Positions 44,365-56,080 of a stretch of 64,000 nt of DNA are shown one piece after another. A program made the position numbers and the translations under genes. The stretch comes from Diphasiastrum complanatum (Eukaryota > Streptophyta > Lycopodiopsida > Lycopodiales > Lycopodiaceae), in the NCBI GenBank assembly GCA_029204225.1, contig CM055107.1:49953489-50017488 (forward strand), written 5' to 3'. Below the pieces are notes generated by a model. It had not been told where the DNA came from, searched no databases, and was given only the letters and a program-made list of their open reading frames with translations. Within the stretch, counting starts at the first letter, position 1; every line of letters starts with the position of its first letter.

Positions 44365-45304
44365 TCACGTCTCATCCAGAATAACATCACGATTAGCAGT
44401 TATTTTGCCTGTAGTTGGGTTATACAGTATGTATCCTTTAGATTCAGTATTGTAACCAAGCATAATACACTTGAGACTCTTGTTATCAAGTTTCTTTCGC
44501 TTTTCTTTAGGAATATGGGCATAGGCAGTGCAACCAAAAGACCTTAGGTGAGAGACCGACGGTTTGTTACCACACCAGCCTTCATACGGAGTTTTTCCAG
44601 GCACAGCAACCGTTGGCAATAAGTTTTGCACATATGTTGCTGTCGCAATTGCTTATGCCCAAAATTTATTAGAAAGATTAGAATCTTTCAACATACACCT
44701 AGCACTTTCAACCAAAGTCCGATTCTTTCTCTCAACAACACCATTTTGTTGTGGAGAATACGGTACTGTATATTGTCGGGCTATGCTATGACCAGCAAAA
44801 AAACCAATTGAATGTGGTTGAAATGTACTCTCCTCCATTGTCACATCTCAACTTCAATAAAAATTTACCAGTTTGCTTTTCAGCAAACACCTTGTAATCT
44901 TTAAAGAATTTAAATGCTTTTGATTTAACTTTCAGAAAATATACAACAGTATATCAAAAAAAATCATCAATGAAGGTGATGAAGTATTTTGCTCCATCAA
45001 AGGAAAGTGTCTGAATCGGACCACAAATGTCTGAGTGCACTAACTCTAATGTGTTAGTTGCACGTGAGTGAAATTCCTTAGGAAAGGGATTTCTATGTTG
45101 CTTCCCGAATATGCAGGATTCACATAAAGATAGTTTGGAGGGCAACTTAATATGAAATTCTTGAACCAAATTTTGTGCCTTCAAAACTTCCAGGAAACTT
45201 AATCCAACATGGCCAAATCTTTTATGCCAGATTGTTGGATCAGTGCATTTGTTTCCATATGCTAGCATAGCAGTTGGAGGCATTTGAGAGCACAATTTAA
45301 ACAA
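44365..45304 (-). pseudogene. Copia D integrase, in pieces
   Basis: 45304-44954: WHKRFGHVGLSFLEVLKAQN, CESCIFGKQHRNPFPKEFH (HHCC site), LELVHSDICGPIQTLSFDGA, YFITFIDDFF with the first catalytic Asp region. 44844-44653: YTVPYSPQQNGVVERKNRTL, VESARCMLKDSNLSNKFWA with the catalytic Glu. 44631-44365: VPGKTPYEGWCGNKPSVSHL, FGCTAYAHIPKEKRKKLDNK. Frame breaks near 44950 and stops between pieces inactivate it. Confidence 0.88.
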
Positions 45305-45343
45305 ATTGCCTTCCCTTACTCCTTCTGCTACAATGATCCCTTT

Positions 45344-46399
45344 CTAATCAGCAACTATGCATGAAGAATCATTGAACTGGACCATTAACCTATGATCAGT
45401 CATTCTACTAACTGAAAGGAGATTTTTAGTAAAAGAAGGAACATACAATACATCATGTATTGATCGAAAAGTTCCATCAGAGAGCATCAAAGGAACAACT
45501 CCCTGTCCTTTTATGTCAAGGTTGCTATCATCTCCAAGTAAGATCTTCCCTTTTTGGGAAACCTCATTCAAAGAATAAAACCACTCCTTCGAAGTCATGT
45601 GTTGGGTAGCTCCAGAATCAATGTACCAATGAGAAGCGTCTCCACTAAAGAGATAGGTGTTCGAGGACTTAGTTGCCGAAAACAATTTTTCGGGCTCACT
45701 ATTGGAAGCCACATTGGCCGCTTCAACCTTCTTCTTCTCGTTGGCAATTCGCTTCTTACATTCTTTAATGTAATGCCCCTCTTTCTTGCAATAGTTGCAC
45801 TTACCCTTCTTCTTAAAAGGTTTATAATCGCTCTTCCCAGAGGATTGTGATTGATCCTTGCCATCGAATTTCTTTTTAAATTTGTTTTTCTTGCCTTCGT
45901 TGTAAAGAGCTATGGGTGTCTCACTAGACATTCCCATATCTTTTCTTCTAAATTCTTCTTGTAATAACGAAGACATTACTTTCTGCAAGGTTAATCCTGC
46001 CTGTGTGCTTAATGACACGACAAGATTTCCGTACGTCTCATGAAGACTTCCTAAGAGCGTCATAACAGCATCGGTGTCTTGAACAGCAGATCCAACGGCG
46101 GCTAATTGCCCCATTAAGGATTTAAAAGTATTAATGTGATCTGCCATTCTAACCGAATCTGACATTTTCATTTGAAAGAACTTCTTTCTTAGGAAAAGTC
46201 GAGTATTAACATCTTGAGACTCAAAGGTCTCGACCAAGATGTCCCAAGCCTCTTTGGAGGTTTTAGAATGGCTTACATGGATAATTACATTATCCCGTAA
46301 ATTTAGAATAATGGAGGCTAATGCCCGCCCATCACGCATCTCCCACTTACTCAGTGTCTCTTCACTTCCCGTGTTAGGTTTTAGTTCAGTCCCTTCCAC
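45344..46399 (-). pseudogene. Copia D gag, zinc knuckle, protease and pre-integrase start
   Basis: A 351-codon open frame. Residues 1-160 are gag (WEMRDGRALASIILNLRDNV; TSKEAWDILVETFESQ; LLGSLHETYGNLVVSL), CCHC knuckle at 201-214 (CNYCKKEGHYIKEC), protease DSGAT at 261-265 (HWYIDSGATQHMTSKEWF), then the pre-integrase start (VLYVPSFTKNLLSVSRM). An upstream in-frame stretch (MEAENVNAIIREGS, near 46450-46408) ends in a stop, so the true gag start was probably further up. The domain itself is intact but the element is dead. Confidence 0.88.
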
Positions 46400-46431
46400 T
46401 ATTTTGATCCTTCTCTAATAATAGCATTCAC

Positions 46432-47169
46432 ATTTTCAGCTTCCATAAATGGAAACCTAAACCATGAACCTTTCCATGAGGCGATGGGTTTTAGTCAAGG
46501 ATGCCGCCATCACTCGGTGTGGCTTATGACCCTTACCAAACTTAAAGAGGTGCTAATGTTTTGGAAGGTGTATTCTCAAGCTAAAGGCAACTAGCAAGTG
46601 AGCGTGAAATACAATGCATTCTGCATTGCTTCTATATAAAAATTCTGTTTCAGTTTGAAGTTCGTGAATTCCAATTCACAACTTCACAATTTTTAGTGGT
46701 GGACATTGACTTTCAAAATTATCAAAGATGAAATCTTTTAAGGCTATCTAAGTTTGGCTCACCATACTTTCAATTTCACTATCATGACAGAAAGCTTAAT
46801 GTAATTTCCAGATTCTGTGCATTTCAAACTTCAAAGCAAATTTCACTTGAAAAATTCGATTTGGAATTCAGGTGTTCAATTGAAAGCCATAAACACTATT
46901 TGTTAATGATGTTTAAGGTTCATCAAGGAAAATGACGACATTATCAGGGGGTTAACCAATGTTCATTATATAACTCGAAAATGAACAAAAATTATTTATA
47001 AAGTTATGAAAACTCCTTGAGTTGAGGCCTGCTTTTGCACAATCCACGGGATATTCCAACATTCATTGCATATGCTCCCTCTGGTTGATGCAAACTACGG
47101 AAGAGTGTTGAGGCAGCGTGAGCAGTCCGGGTGCTAATTTACAGCGATCCCTGGGATAATTGGTGCACT
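46432..47169. other. Flank upstream of copia D, no gene seen
   Basis: Would hold the copia D leader and LTR if present, but neither TGGTATCAGAGC nor clear TG/CA edges are visible. Confidence 0.4.
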
Positions 47170-47520
47170 CTGCACCCGTCAGAGAGGCGTGTCTGAGCGG
47201 TGGGCTGTGGGTGGGCTCATAAGAGATGCATCGCGCTCAAAAGGAGACGTGCTTGTCTGTTGCAGCCCTTCAGAAATCAGCCCCGACCACGCTCAGCGCA
47301 GACCGTTGAGCGCTCTGAACGTCCATGCTCATGTCCATGGCAGACTCTACAGCAGGATCAGTTTTGAGACAGCATTCCGAATGCAGTGATTCCTGCAGCG
47401 ATGGATCAAGGAAATAGCATTGCGACTGGATTGCTTCATCAACAATCAGAATTGGAAGATAATAAGGCTCATCATACTCACTTCCTTCCACATCACGTAG
47501 AGGAAGATCCTCTCTCCTCT
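47170..47520. other. GC-richer stretch with an unidentified minus-strand frame
   Basis: Composition differs from the AT-rich surroundings. The minus-strand frame 47491-47270, with in-frame residues before it (EDLPLRDVEGSEYDEPYYLP), continues ILIVDEAIQSQCYFLDPSLQ. It looks like real protein but I cannot assign a family. It may be a downstream exon of a host gene or captured gene sequence. It does not match the GH9 C-terminus that would be expected downstream of the 48119-48445 exons. Confidence 0.3.
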
Positions 47521-47747
47521 AAATTATTTTGAACGTGGAATGACCCGTTTGTTGATAAAGCTTTACCTGGCGTTGTGCAAAAGCAGCAAGTCTGTTTGGC
47601 GTCACTGATGTGCCCCCGCAATAAACTGTATCTGTGCTTTACGTAGGTAATCTGAATATGTTAGCATCACAAATGCTGTATTTGTAACATACTGCAGATT
47701 TTCTGAGCTGTCGTGATACAACAAACCACCTGCACCAAGCGGGCCAT

Positions 47748-47772
47748 CACTCTCTCTCTCTCTCTCTCTCTG
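47748..47772. repeat. (CT)n microsatellite
   Basis: About twelve CT units in a row beside an otherwise unremarkable region (47521-48118), in which I see no gene. Confidence 0.9.
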
Positions 47773-48118
47773 ATCATCTTATTTGCAATATGCGATTTAT
47801 CTTGCAAAGAAAACAGAAGCATTTTTGTTAAAACCTGGAGTTATAGTTGCTTGAGAATCTGGAATGTCTGGAAGGAACGAGCAGATACAATCGTCTGCGC
47901 GAGCTTTAGATGCTAATTGCAGAGTTTTGTGCTTTCCAGAAAGAAACATCTGAACCATAATCATGAAGGAATGGCTAATACCACTGCGCGCTCATGTGCT
48001 AGTTAAAATATAAGCACCAAAGATTGCATGAAGCATCCGAACCAAATCTTACTAAGAATATCTTTGAGGATCAAAGGTCAACGTCTAATCAACGATTGTC
48101 TCGCTATCCATTATTACC

Positions 48119-48445
48119 TTAGATAATAAGACCTGAGCACCGCAATACTTGGTATCCCAGTCAAGAGAACTAGTAGCTTCCGGAGCAGCTTCAATGTTGT
48201 GGATGTGACTCAGGTAGCTTTTATCTCTTGATGCTTTGTAAAGCCATACAGCACCCCATAACAATTCATCCTGGCGAGATTGGCGACAATAATTCAATTC
48301 TTATCAGAATCAATGAAGCATTTCCCAGAAGGAGATAAAAGCTGAAAAGGTACGTCATAGCCGGAATAAAGTTGTAGAAGGGAGATACGGCCAATCCCAA
48401 AGCATCACTGTAGACACCCCTGTGCTGGTCCGCGAACGCAAAAAC
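48119..48445 (-). pseudogene. GH9 endoglucanase, two internal exons (3' portion)
   Basis: GH9 enzymes (plant endo-1,4-beta-glucanases) cut cellulose-type glucans at the cell wall. Exon 48445-48361: acceptor CTGCAG, then VFAFADQHRGVYSDALGLAV and SPFYN, matching GH9 VFEFAD.YRGSYSD...CPFYCSYSGY. After FYN one base is missing and YSGYD is in the next frame. Intron from GTACCT to TCGCCAG. Exon 48272-48119: DELLWGAVWLYKASRDKSYL, SSLDWDTKYCGAQVLLSK, then donor GTAATA. The 1-base deletion makes it a probable pseudogene. It is collinear with exons 1-2 at 57335-56553; the exon between (with CWERPEDMDT) is not found. Confidence 0.8.
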
Positions 48446-48629
48446 CTGCAGTGGAATACCGATAATGATCGCTTCACAAAAGTCTAGACGCAGAAAGCAC
48501 GTTTTAATAACTAATAATAACAAGTTGCCGTTGCTGAGTAGACAGCTTAATTCAAATCTTGCACATAGACGAAGATGAAGTTATGACAAGAATACATTTA
48601 GTTCGACAATGATTAACAGGCAATCCTAC

Positions 48630-48900
48630 ATGGCGACGTCCAAAGACGTCACAAAAGGTTCGACGTGGATGTCATATTGCGATGTCCAAAATACATGTTG
48701 GATTCCGACGTCTGTAGATATAGAATGATGCAAAAATTTGTCCGACGGATGTCCGACGCCCAGATAGACGTATACTTGGATGTCGGATTCCGACGTCCTA
48801 GATAGACGCTGGAATCCAACTTAACAGAATGATCAAAAAAAAAAGTCCGACGTGTGTTCGACAACTATCCGATGCGTTTGGATGTCAGATTCCGAAGTCC
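48630..48900. repeat. Subterminal palindrome cluster of element B (GACGTC / TCGGANTCCGA motif)
   Basis: Repeated half-sites TCCGACG, GACGTC, GGATGTCGGATTCCGACGTC (48778-48797), TGGATTCCGACGTC near 48690 and GGATGTCAGATTCCGA near 48880. The layout copies that of transposon A's ends, but the core differs. Confidence 0.7.
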
Positions 48901-49455
48901 CAAATTAGGTAAAATAAAAAATAAAAAATGCGTAAAAAACAGCGCGCGCATTTTTATCAGGCTATTCTTGGAGTTGAGTTCTTGGAGAAGCGATATTCGT
49001 TAATTCTTTTTAAAACAATATTTTTGAGTTGCATTCAACATTTAGATCAAACAACAAACTAAGCATGAGGTATTTTTCATTCTTTATTTACTTTTCATTT
49101 TATATTTTATTGCATTACTTCATGTCCATTATGAAGACAATACTTTATTGCATTGCTTTGTGCACATCATAAATTTCATTTAGATTTTTATATATGATAT
49201 TGATTGTTGTTTTGAAATCCGACATTGCACATGGTTTTAAATTCTTAGTTGGTTATTATGTCAATCCACATCTCTAAATTCAACATTGCAAGTTTTTAAA
49301 AAAGAACATTGCACATATAAAAGCAATGGCAATATAGCACGATCATTTGCAATAATAATATTTTCATAATATCAATCAATGTATTACAAAATTGGTGCTT
49401 TAATGTCGCATGAGTTTTTCTAGATCTAACATCAACTAAAATTTTTAAACCTAAT

Positions 49456-50165
49456 TTACTTGTCGTCATCGTGACGTCCAGTCTGCATGAACACAAGCAA
49501 ACAAACTACATTAATATTTAATGCTTGATCGTATTAAATTAAATAAAATTGACATCGGAATAAAATCACATTAGTATGAATACAAAAACTAGTACTTACA
49601 TTTGGAGGATGACCCTCACTCTTTAGTTTGTCGACTAATGCATCGTACGATTCCCTATAGGCAAATTCGTATTCCTCCTTAGTTGGCAGACGTCCATAGT
49701 TCGCCAACTATCCATGCATTCAATTTAAGTTGAAATTAATCTAGGGCTACGTTGGAACAGCTAGTCATGCATATTAAAAAATAAAAGCATACGAAATCAA
49801 AGATAAACTATAAGAGTAGCGTAAGTTCACTTACCATGCTTGCTTGCAATCCTGCCTTTCTGCTCGAGCCCAACCTATGATTGCCTATCCCATGCATCCT
49901 AGCGACCGCAACATCTTTTTGGATCTTGTATTTATCTGGTGTTCGTTCATCCACTTTTACATGGTTCCAATCATTTCTTGAACACCCTATAAACCTTGCC
50001 GTGCCATATCACGACGATGTCTAATCCATAAGCTCATATGCTTATGAATTTCCTTCTCCTCAAATTTCTCTTCTTGTTGAAATTTGTTACGAAGGATACT
50101 AATAACCTGTCATTTATCGGCGGCAGGTTGTTCGAACCATTTACTAAACAATCTATCGCCTTATG
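49456..50165 (-). pseudogene. Element B tnpA-like gene, C-terminal part
   Basis: Minus strand: LFSKWFEQPAADK, stop, ISILRNKFQQEEKFEEKEIH, KHMSLWIRHRRDMARQ (about 50165-49990), which aligns with the tnpA-like frame of transposon A (FGNDLFNAWANQ; KEFNQGGKFDRN; HIRHKRQ). The exon at about 49712-49601 reads NYGRLPTKEEYEFAYRESYD, ALVDKLKSEGHPPN, like A's PFTKAEYKIGYQQGYSALVH. The last exon ends RHDDDK at the TAA 49458-49456. At its 5' side it is joined to a tnp2 N-terminus, not to its own N-terminus. Confidence 0.7.
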
Positions 50166-50830
50166 AGTTAAGTATTCGAATAAAGATGTCTCACTACAAT
50201 CACTCCATTTGTATGTTGCTTGAAGGTTTAAAATAAGAATTGCATAGCTAGTCTCGAAATGGATGCTCCAGGATAAAGAGGAGTGTCTGTCTCCTTGCGC
50301 AATAGAATCTCGTCTTCATCCATCTCAAACTGTTCGTGATCTCCGTTTTCATTAGAAGATGCATGCATATCATCATTCTCGTTTGTTTCAAAGTAAGATT
50401 CAAACATGTTGTGCATTGTTTCATTGTGTTGCACCTCATCATCATAGTCCTTAGAATCAAGTTGATTACTCTTTTTTCCAATTGTATTTGCCTCTTCAAT
50501 TTGTTTTATTCTTTGTTTTCTCATGTCTATCAAAATTTGATGTTGATTGTAACTAAACACAGATGAATCAAATCCGTAGAATGGCATTCGATGTATTGGC
50601 TACACACATGAAACAAATTCCATAAATGACATATATAGATTGACGAAGATTATAATAAAAAACAATCATATAAAGTTAACAAACCTAAACGTCTTCCAAA
50701 TTCGATGGCTGACCTTCTTCTTTTCATCCAAACTTCCACAAATGATTTTCAACAATGTGTCTTTCATGCATCTTTTGTCCATCACACTTGAAGCATGTGC
50801 ACCATATTTTTATTGTGAAAATAATTTCTC
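50166..50830 (-). pseudogene. Element B tnp2 N-terminal part, in inverted position
   Basis: Near 50820-50690: CFKCDGQKMHERHIVENHLW, KFGW, matching the Transpos_assoc domain that opens CACTA tnp2 proteins (C..C...K......V..HL...GF). 50587-50228 is a 119-codon frame with acidic DDMHASSNENGDHEQFEMDE and DTPLYPGASISRLAMQF, continuing LFLNLQATYKWSDCSETSLF, as in tnp2 upstream of the catalytic core. The core itself is on the opposite strand at 51597-54863. Confidence 0.7.
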
Positions 50831-51279
50831 TACGAGAAACAAAAGTCAAGTACATGTCACTTTAGCGCAATAGTTTAACTTATAGTAACAAAGTTTTTAT
50901 AAACAAAAAAACATGCATGTTTATTACTTACCTTGTTAACTTGAGTAGTGTCTTCATCGCTAGACTGATCTGAATGTAATTCATCTCGTTGTGATAAACT
51001 GTATATATACACAAGTACAAAACACAAATAACATAAAATTATTATATGATTCTAATGTTTTAATTTTTAGATAGTACTATTCTTATACATTGTCGCTTAT
51101 ATGATTCTTTTGCATCTTGGTGCAGGCTCTACACGCATATCTCTCTTCTTTTGTTAACACATGTATGAAAGTCCCACTCCAATATGTATTAAAATTCTAT
51201 AGTAGATTTTTTTTTCTACTTCATTTCAATATATTAAGGTTTATTGTAATGTATTGTATGTTTATGAATGTAGTAATCA

Positions 51280-51520
51280 TGTCGGGGTCAGGCAATGGTG
51301 AAAGCTCGGGAGACTATATTAAAAATTTATATGAATCATGAACTCCTGAGCAAAAAACACAACTTCAAAGTATACTTAGCCGAGATGAGAGTGATCCCTC
51401 ACAAGTGGCCGCAGCTCCCACCCCCACCGAAGAGTCAGCCACAAATCCTTATTATGATGTGGATCTTCAAGGTAATATAATTGCCAATAGAAAAGGGAGG
51501 GTGGTTTTGGACCGGTTCTA
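51280..51520 (+). pseudogene. Element B tnpA-like gene, N-terminal part, in inverted position
   Basis: MSGSGNGESSGDYIKNLYES, stop, TPEQKTQLQSILSRDES, TEESATNPYYDVDLQGNIIA. This aligns with A's tnpA-like exon 1 (GSGDQVRDFYEELSPAERNK; SEESANHYYDVNEDGSVIKN). It runs into tnp2 core sequence instead of the rest of tnpA. One TGA interrupts it. Confidence 0.65.
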
Positions 51521-51596
51521 TTCTTTATGCCAACGCCATTCGACTATTATACTTTATAGCGTATATTTACAACTATTATACTCACATTGCTCTTTT

Positions 51597-54500
51597 TTTA
51601 GGTTGTTGCAAGAAGCACGAAAGATGATGACCGTGTTTGGAATGGAGTACGACACAATACATGCATGTCCAGAAGACCACGTTCTATGTAGAGGTGAGCA
51701 TTAAAAAAAGCTTCAATGTCCAATGTGTAATGCTTCATGTTTTCGAGATGACGTACAAGGGGATCAAGTGCCACGAATAGTGTTACGACATTTTCCAATT
51801 ATCCCATGATCGCAATGTTTATTTCGATGTAAATCTTTGGCATGGCTAATGGATTGGCATGTCAAAAATTGATCTACAAATGATGTGACGCGAGTACCAA
51901 GTGATTCACCTGCATAAAAACATAATGAAGACCAATGGTCCGAGTTTAAAAATGAATCTCATAATTTGAGATTTGGCCTTGCTATATTTGACGTAAATCC
52001 TTTTAGCGTTCAAGCGTCAACTTGGTCCACATGGCCAGTTGTGCTCGTTAATTATAACATATCTCCATGGTTGAGTATTAAAACGGGACACTTGTTATTG
52101 GCTTTATTGATTCCAGGGAAGTACAAGGCAAGAACATGGATGTGTATCTTGCACCTTTGGTCGATGAATTGTGCATTATTTGGAATGGTATTCACGTTTA
52201 CAACATCTCAAGACCTTTACAACAACGGAACTTCGTCCTTTGTGGAATTCTAATGTGAACGATGCATGACTACCCTGGTTTAAGCGAATGTTCAGGTCTA
52301 TATAGTGAATCTAATTCGTTTTAGGGTTTGACGTTTGAGTATATTTAACTAAGCTTATGTTTAAATTGGTTTATGAACTATGCAGGTTTAACCACATCGG
52401 GTTACAGCGCATGTTATATTTGTGGACCACTTTTGCAGGGTCGATATAGCACAAATATGTTAAAAAAAAATGGTGTATGAAAATCATCGCAAATATTTGC
52501 CACTTGATCATCATTTTCGAAGGTTGAATAGGCAATTTTTTGGAGGGTGAAGAGATAATCCTCTAACTACACCACCACCCCCATGCATGGGAGTAGCAAA
52601 ATGACATGGTGAATGGCTTAAACATCACATAGATTGAATTCATTGATGGTATGAAATGGATGTCTATTTTTCATAAATTACCCTATTGGAGGAATTTATT
52701 GATAAACCATCTATTGGATCCTATGCACATATTCAAAAATGTCAGTGAATCCTTATGGAACCACATCATTGGCATAAAAGACAACTCTGTAGCTCGTAAA
52801 GATCTACAAGCGGCCGATGTGAAAAGACCCTATTGGATTCAATACACCGAAGGTGGAGATGAGATTCTACCTAGCGTGCCGTGGATTCTTACAAAAGAGC
52901 AACTTTCATATGTTTAACATGTCATAAAACAATGAGAACTCCAATAGGCTATGTAGATTCTTTATGCAAATCATTTACCAAAGACGGTAAATTAAGTGGA
53001 TTAAAATCACATGATTGGCATAAGATGTTGCAATTCATATTTTCACTTTCTATTTGAGGTCTCTTCAACGATGACATACGAAATACGCTTTACAATTTGT
53101 CATCGATGATTAGGTTTGTATATTTTTTTTAAGCACTTGTATAAATATGTGTTATTTCAATATTTTTATGTGTTAAACAACCTAATGTAATATCAATCTT
53201 GCAGGTGAATTTCCTCAAAAGAAATATAAAATAGTGAATTAGATTCCATGAAAATCCAAATGATCGAAATGGTATGTTTGTTAGAAAGAGATTTTTCAAC
53301 TTCCTTTTTGGATATACAAGTTCATCTTCTAGTGCATTTGGTTGAAGAAGTATCAATTGCAGGACATGTGCACACGAGATGGATGTTCTACCTTGAGAGC
53401 TTTATAAAAGTTTTGAAGAGCTTTGTGAGACAAAAGGCAAGGCCAGAAGGTAGCATTGCAGAACGTTGGCTTATACGGGAATCTTTGTTTTATATCACCA
53501 AAATAATCTCACAATTGCATCCTACAAGTCCAAAAATGTGGTGTGAAGAAGAAGAACGTGCTAAGGGTGAAGTACCACAAGGAAATGGTGTGCAAAAAAG
53601 GCTTTCACATCAATTAAAAGAGAAAATTGACACATTCATATTGAATAATTTTGGACAAATGGAGAAATGGATTTCAACGGAAGCCAAAAAGGAAAGAAAC
53701 ATAACATTGAAACGAAGAAGAAATATCAATTGAAGAAGAAGGAGGGCGTTGGAGAACGACGAACCTTTCGAGCCAAATGCTCTCGTGAATGAGTTTTTGA
53801 TACATTGCTAAAAGCATCCGAATGCAAAGAAGAAGTGACCGAATTAGAATGAGAATTTGTTTGCAGATGTGAATTGAAGGTTAGTGTAATATTGTTTTTG
53901 TACTACTCAATATATGAATAGTATTTCTGATTACACACATTTGTTTTTTTTTTTTTCTGTTTTAGTATACATCATACACTGCCATGTGGGCATATGGACA
54001 CCATTACCGTGTTGAGAGAGTTGACAACAAGCGACGTACATATGATTGTGGTATAATGGCCAACTTTCAACCTGAGAGTCGTTCTAGTGCGGGGGACCCT
54101 AATGTTATTTTGGGTGACCTAGACTATGTCGGCACATTGTGACATATTTATGAAGTCGATTAGAAGACTAACGACAAATACTTTATTTTTGACGCAAAAT
54201 GGTTTAAGGTGATCTATCGTGGAAGCAATGCCATGATTAGAAATGATAACTCAATTTTTTTTCAAATTGACTCAACAAAATGTATATCGATGGACTCTCA
54301 TGACACTTTAGTATTGCCACAACATTGCAAACAAGTGAAACTCTAAAATTTCAATGTCATTAATATTCGCAATCCAATTATTTATGTATCAATCTTATAA
54401 GACTAACTTAATTTTTTTTTATTCTTTGGTAGATTATATTCCATCCAGATCGAATAGACCCAAGATGGTGGTATGTGTTCCAACTTAATGCAAAAAAATG

Positions 54501-54863
54501 ACGTGTGTTTGAAGGAAAAGATATTGTTGAATTGGATATGGACCACCACCCAATTTTGGCGACATTTTGGAAGAACCTAAACCACTCATCCAAACTCCAA
54601 ATGATGTCGAAATGATGGGAGAAGAAGGTACAAATGGAAATGATGAGATTCCTACGATCGTAGAAGACCAAATTGGTGGTAATTTGAGGCCCCCACATTT
54701 GGATGAGATAGAATTAGAAGAAGAGGAGATTGAATATGAGTGTAGCTCACATCATCAAAGAGACACGATCAAAAATTTACGATTATACCTAGACCTATAT
54801 TCAGATGAGTGTCAAGACATGTGTGATGATGAAAATGATGTAAATGATGAGAGTGATCTATGA
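51597..54863 (+). pseudogene. Element B tnp2 transposase core, DUF4218 and DUF4216
   Basis: In order: 51597-51800 LLQEARKMMTVFGMEYDTIH, ACPEDHVLCRGEH, FRCKSLAWLMDWHVKN; 51900-52250 LRFGLAIFDVNPFS, STWPVVLVNYNISPWLSI, LLLALLIPGKYKA; 52385 onward GLTTSGYSACYICGPL; 52651-52917 MKWMSIFHKLPYWRNLLINH, LLDPMHIFKNVSESLWNHII; 53248-53733 DUF4218 (HLLVHLVEEVSIAGHVHTRW; SFVRQKARPEGSIAE); 53966-54345 DUF4216 (WAYGHHYRVERVDNKRRTYD; DLDYVGTL; FIFDAKWFKVIYRG); 54434 onward FHPDRIDPRWWYVFQ; acidic C-terminus to 54863. Introns with GT/AG edges are visible at about 52310-52385 and 53870-53965. Several stops and frameshifts. Confidence 0.88.
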
Positions 54864-55489
54864 TTATTAATACTTAAATTCACTTGCACTCATTTTTTTT
54901 TATATTCATCGCAATACTTTTTCTGTATACTTTTATAGATAGAGTTGAATGTGATAATTATAATACCCAAACCTTGTGGTTATGTCTTGTTTCAGAATGT
55001 CACCACATATTCCCTCCCTGCGGCGTGTAGGTTTTTCCATGCAAGTTGGAAAGATTAGAACCTTGCCTTTAACAGGAGAAATGTAAGGGCTACACACCTT
55101 CCTAGGATTGGGGATTTTTATTATCTCATTTCACCTTTTCATATTAATTAATTTCTAGTGTATGCGGTAAAATACGATATTGCTTTGAACAAAATGAAAA
55201 TTATGAATTACATTTAATTTTTTACTATGTTAGATAACATATTATAATAATAAAACAAATTGAAACAACACAAACTCACTGGTAAACTCACTCAAAGCTT
55301 AAGTACAAACATGCAATTGCCCGCTCTTTAAACGCTTGCTCTCTTTTTTTTTGAATATTTTTGTCACATGCACAAGCAATTAAAAAATAACACTATTTTA
55401 TACAATCGAACCATTATTATAAGCAAATTCAAACACACAATTACCATCAAACACTATCTAGTCATCTACTACTCTAAATCTTAATCAAA
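54864..55489. other. Downstream flank of element B tnp2, no gene seen
   Basis: AT-rich. Expected place for the right end of element B, but no palindromes like those at 48630-48900 and no terminal repeat are visible. Confidence 0.5.
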
Positions 55490-55527
55490 ACACACACGCA
55501 CACACACACATACACACTTTCTTTCTC

Positions 55528-55560
<33 letters not shown>

Positions 55561-55665
55561 TTATAGATCTATTGTAAATTTTCTATCAAACACTTTTTAT
55601 TTATCTATCACTCTTAAATACCCTAAACTAATGCATAATATATATAACACACACACACACACACA

Positions 55666-55729
<64 letters not shown>

Positions 55730-55969
55730 TCTTAAATTCAAAATGCAAAACACAATACATACACACTTCCTCTCTCCCACCAACCTCTCTCTCTCTCTCT
55801 CTCACATCTTAAATTTTAAATCAATGCAAAATGTTAAACACACACACAATCTATTCATCTAAATCTTAAGCAAATCACACACAGACACACACTATCTTTC
55901 TCTCTATTATCTTAAATTCAAAATGCAAGACACAACATACACACTTCTTCCCTCTTCTCTCCACCCCCT

Positions 55970-56008
<39 letters not shown>

Positions 56009-56080
56009 AATCTTAGATCAGTGTAAAATGCTAAACATGTTCACAAAAACTCTCTAACTCTCTCTCTCTCTCTCTCTCAT
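55490..56080. repeat. Compound microsatellite region (AC)n, (CT)n, (AT)n
   Basis: Runs: AC 55492-55517, CT 55523-55561, AC 55647-55668, TC about 55669-55725 (near 28 units), CT about 55785-55803, AT 55972-56006, CT about 56058-56079. Spacer text such as CTTAAATTCAAAATGCAAAACACA recurs between runs in variants, so the region is a degenerate higher-order repeat of microsatellite plus spacer. Confidence 0.9.

Larger units (their letters stand above)
43388..46431 (-). mobile_element. Truncated Ty1/copia element (copia D)
   Basis: Minus-strand order gag, zinc knuckle, protease, integrase, RT, cut at DYGE in RT where DUF7869-like copy 2 begins. No primer binding site or LTR was found upstream of the gag start (46432-47100). 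Protein differs from copia E/F and from copia-1, so it is another family. Confidence 0.9.
48600..54900. mobile_element. CACTA element B, rearranged, inside the GH9 locus
   Basis: Contains a palindrome cluster at its left side (48630-48900), tnpA and tnp2 segments on both strands in a chimeric order, and a nearly complete tnp2 3' half with DUF4218 and DUF4216. It sits between GH9 exon 2 (56553) and the next recognised GH9 exon (48445). Neither terminus could be fixed, and no matching palindrome cluster is visible on the right, so the right end is probably deleted. Element boundaries given are approximate. Confidence 0.7.

Noticed and set aside
47189-47389. Plus-strand 66-codon frame in the GC-richer stretch
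   Set aside because: Overlaps the more protein-like minus-strand frame and has no recognisable motif.
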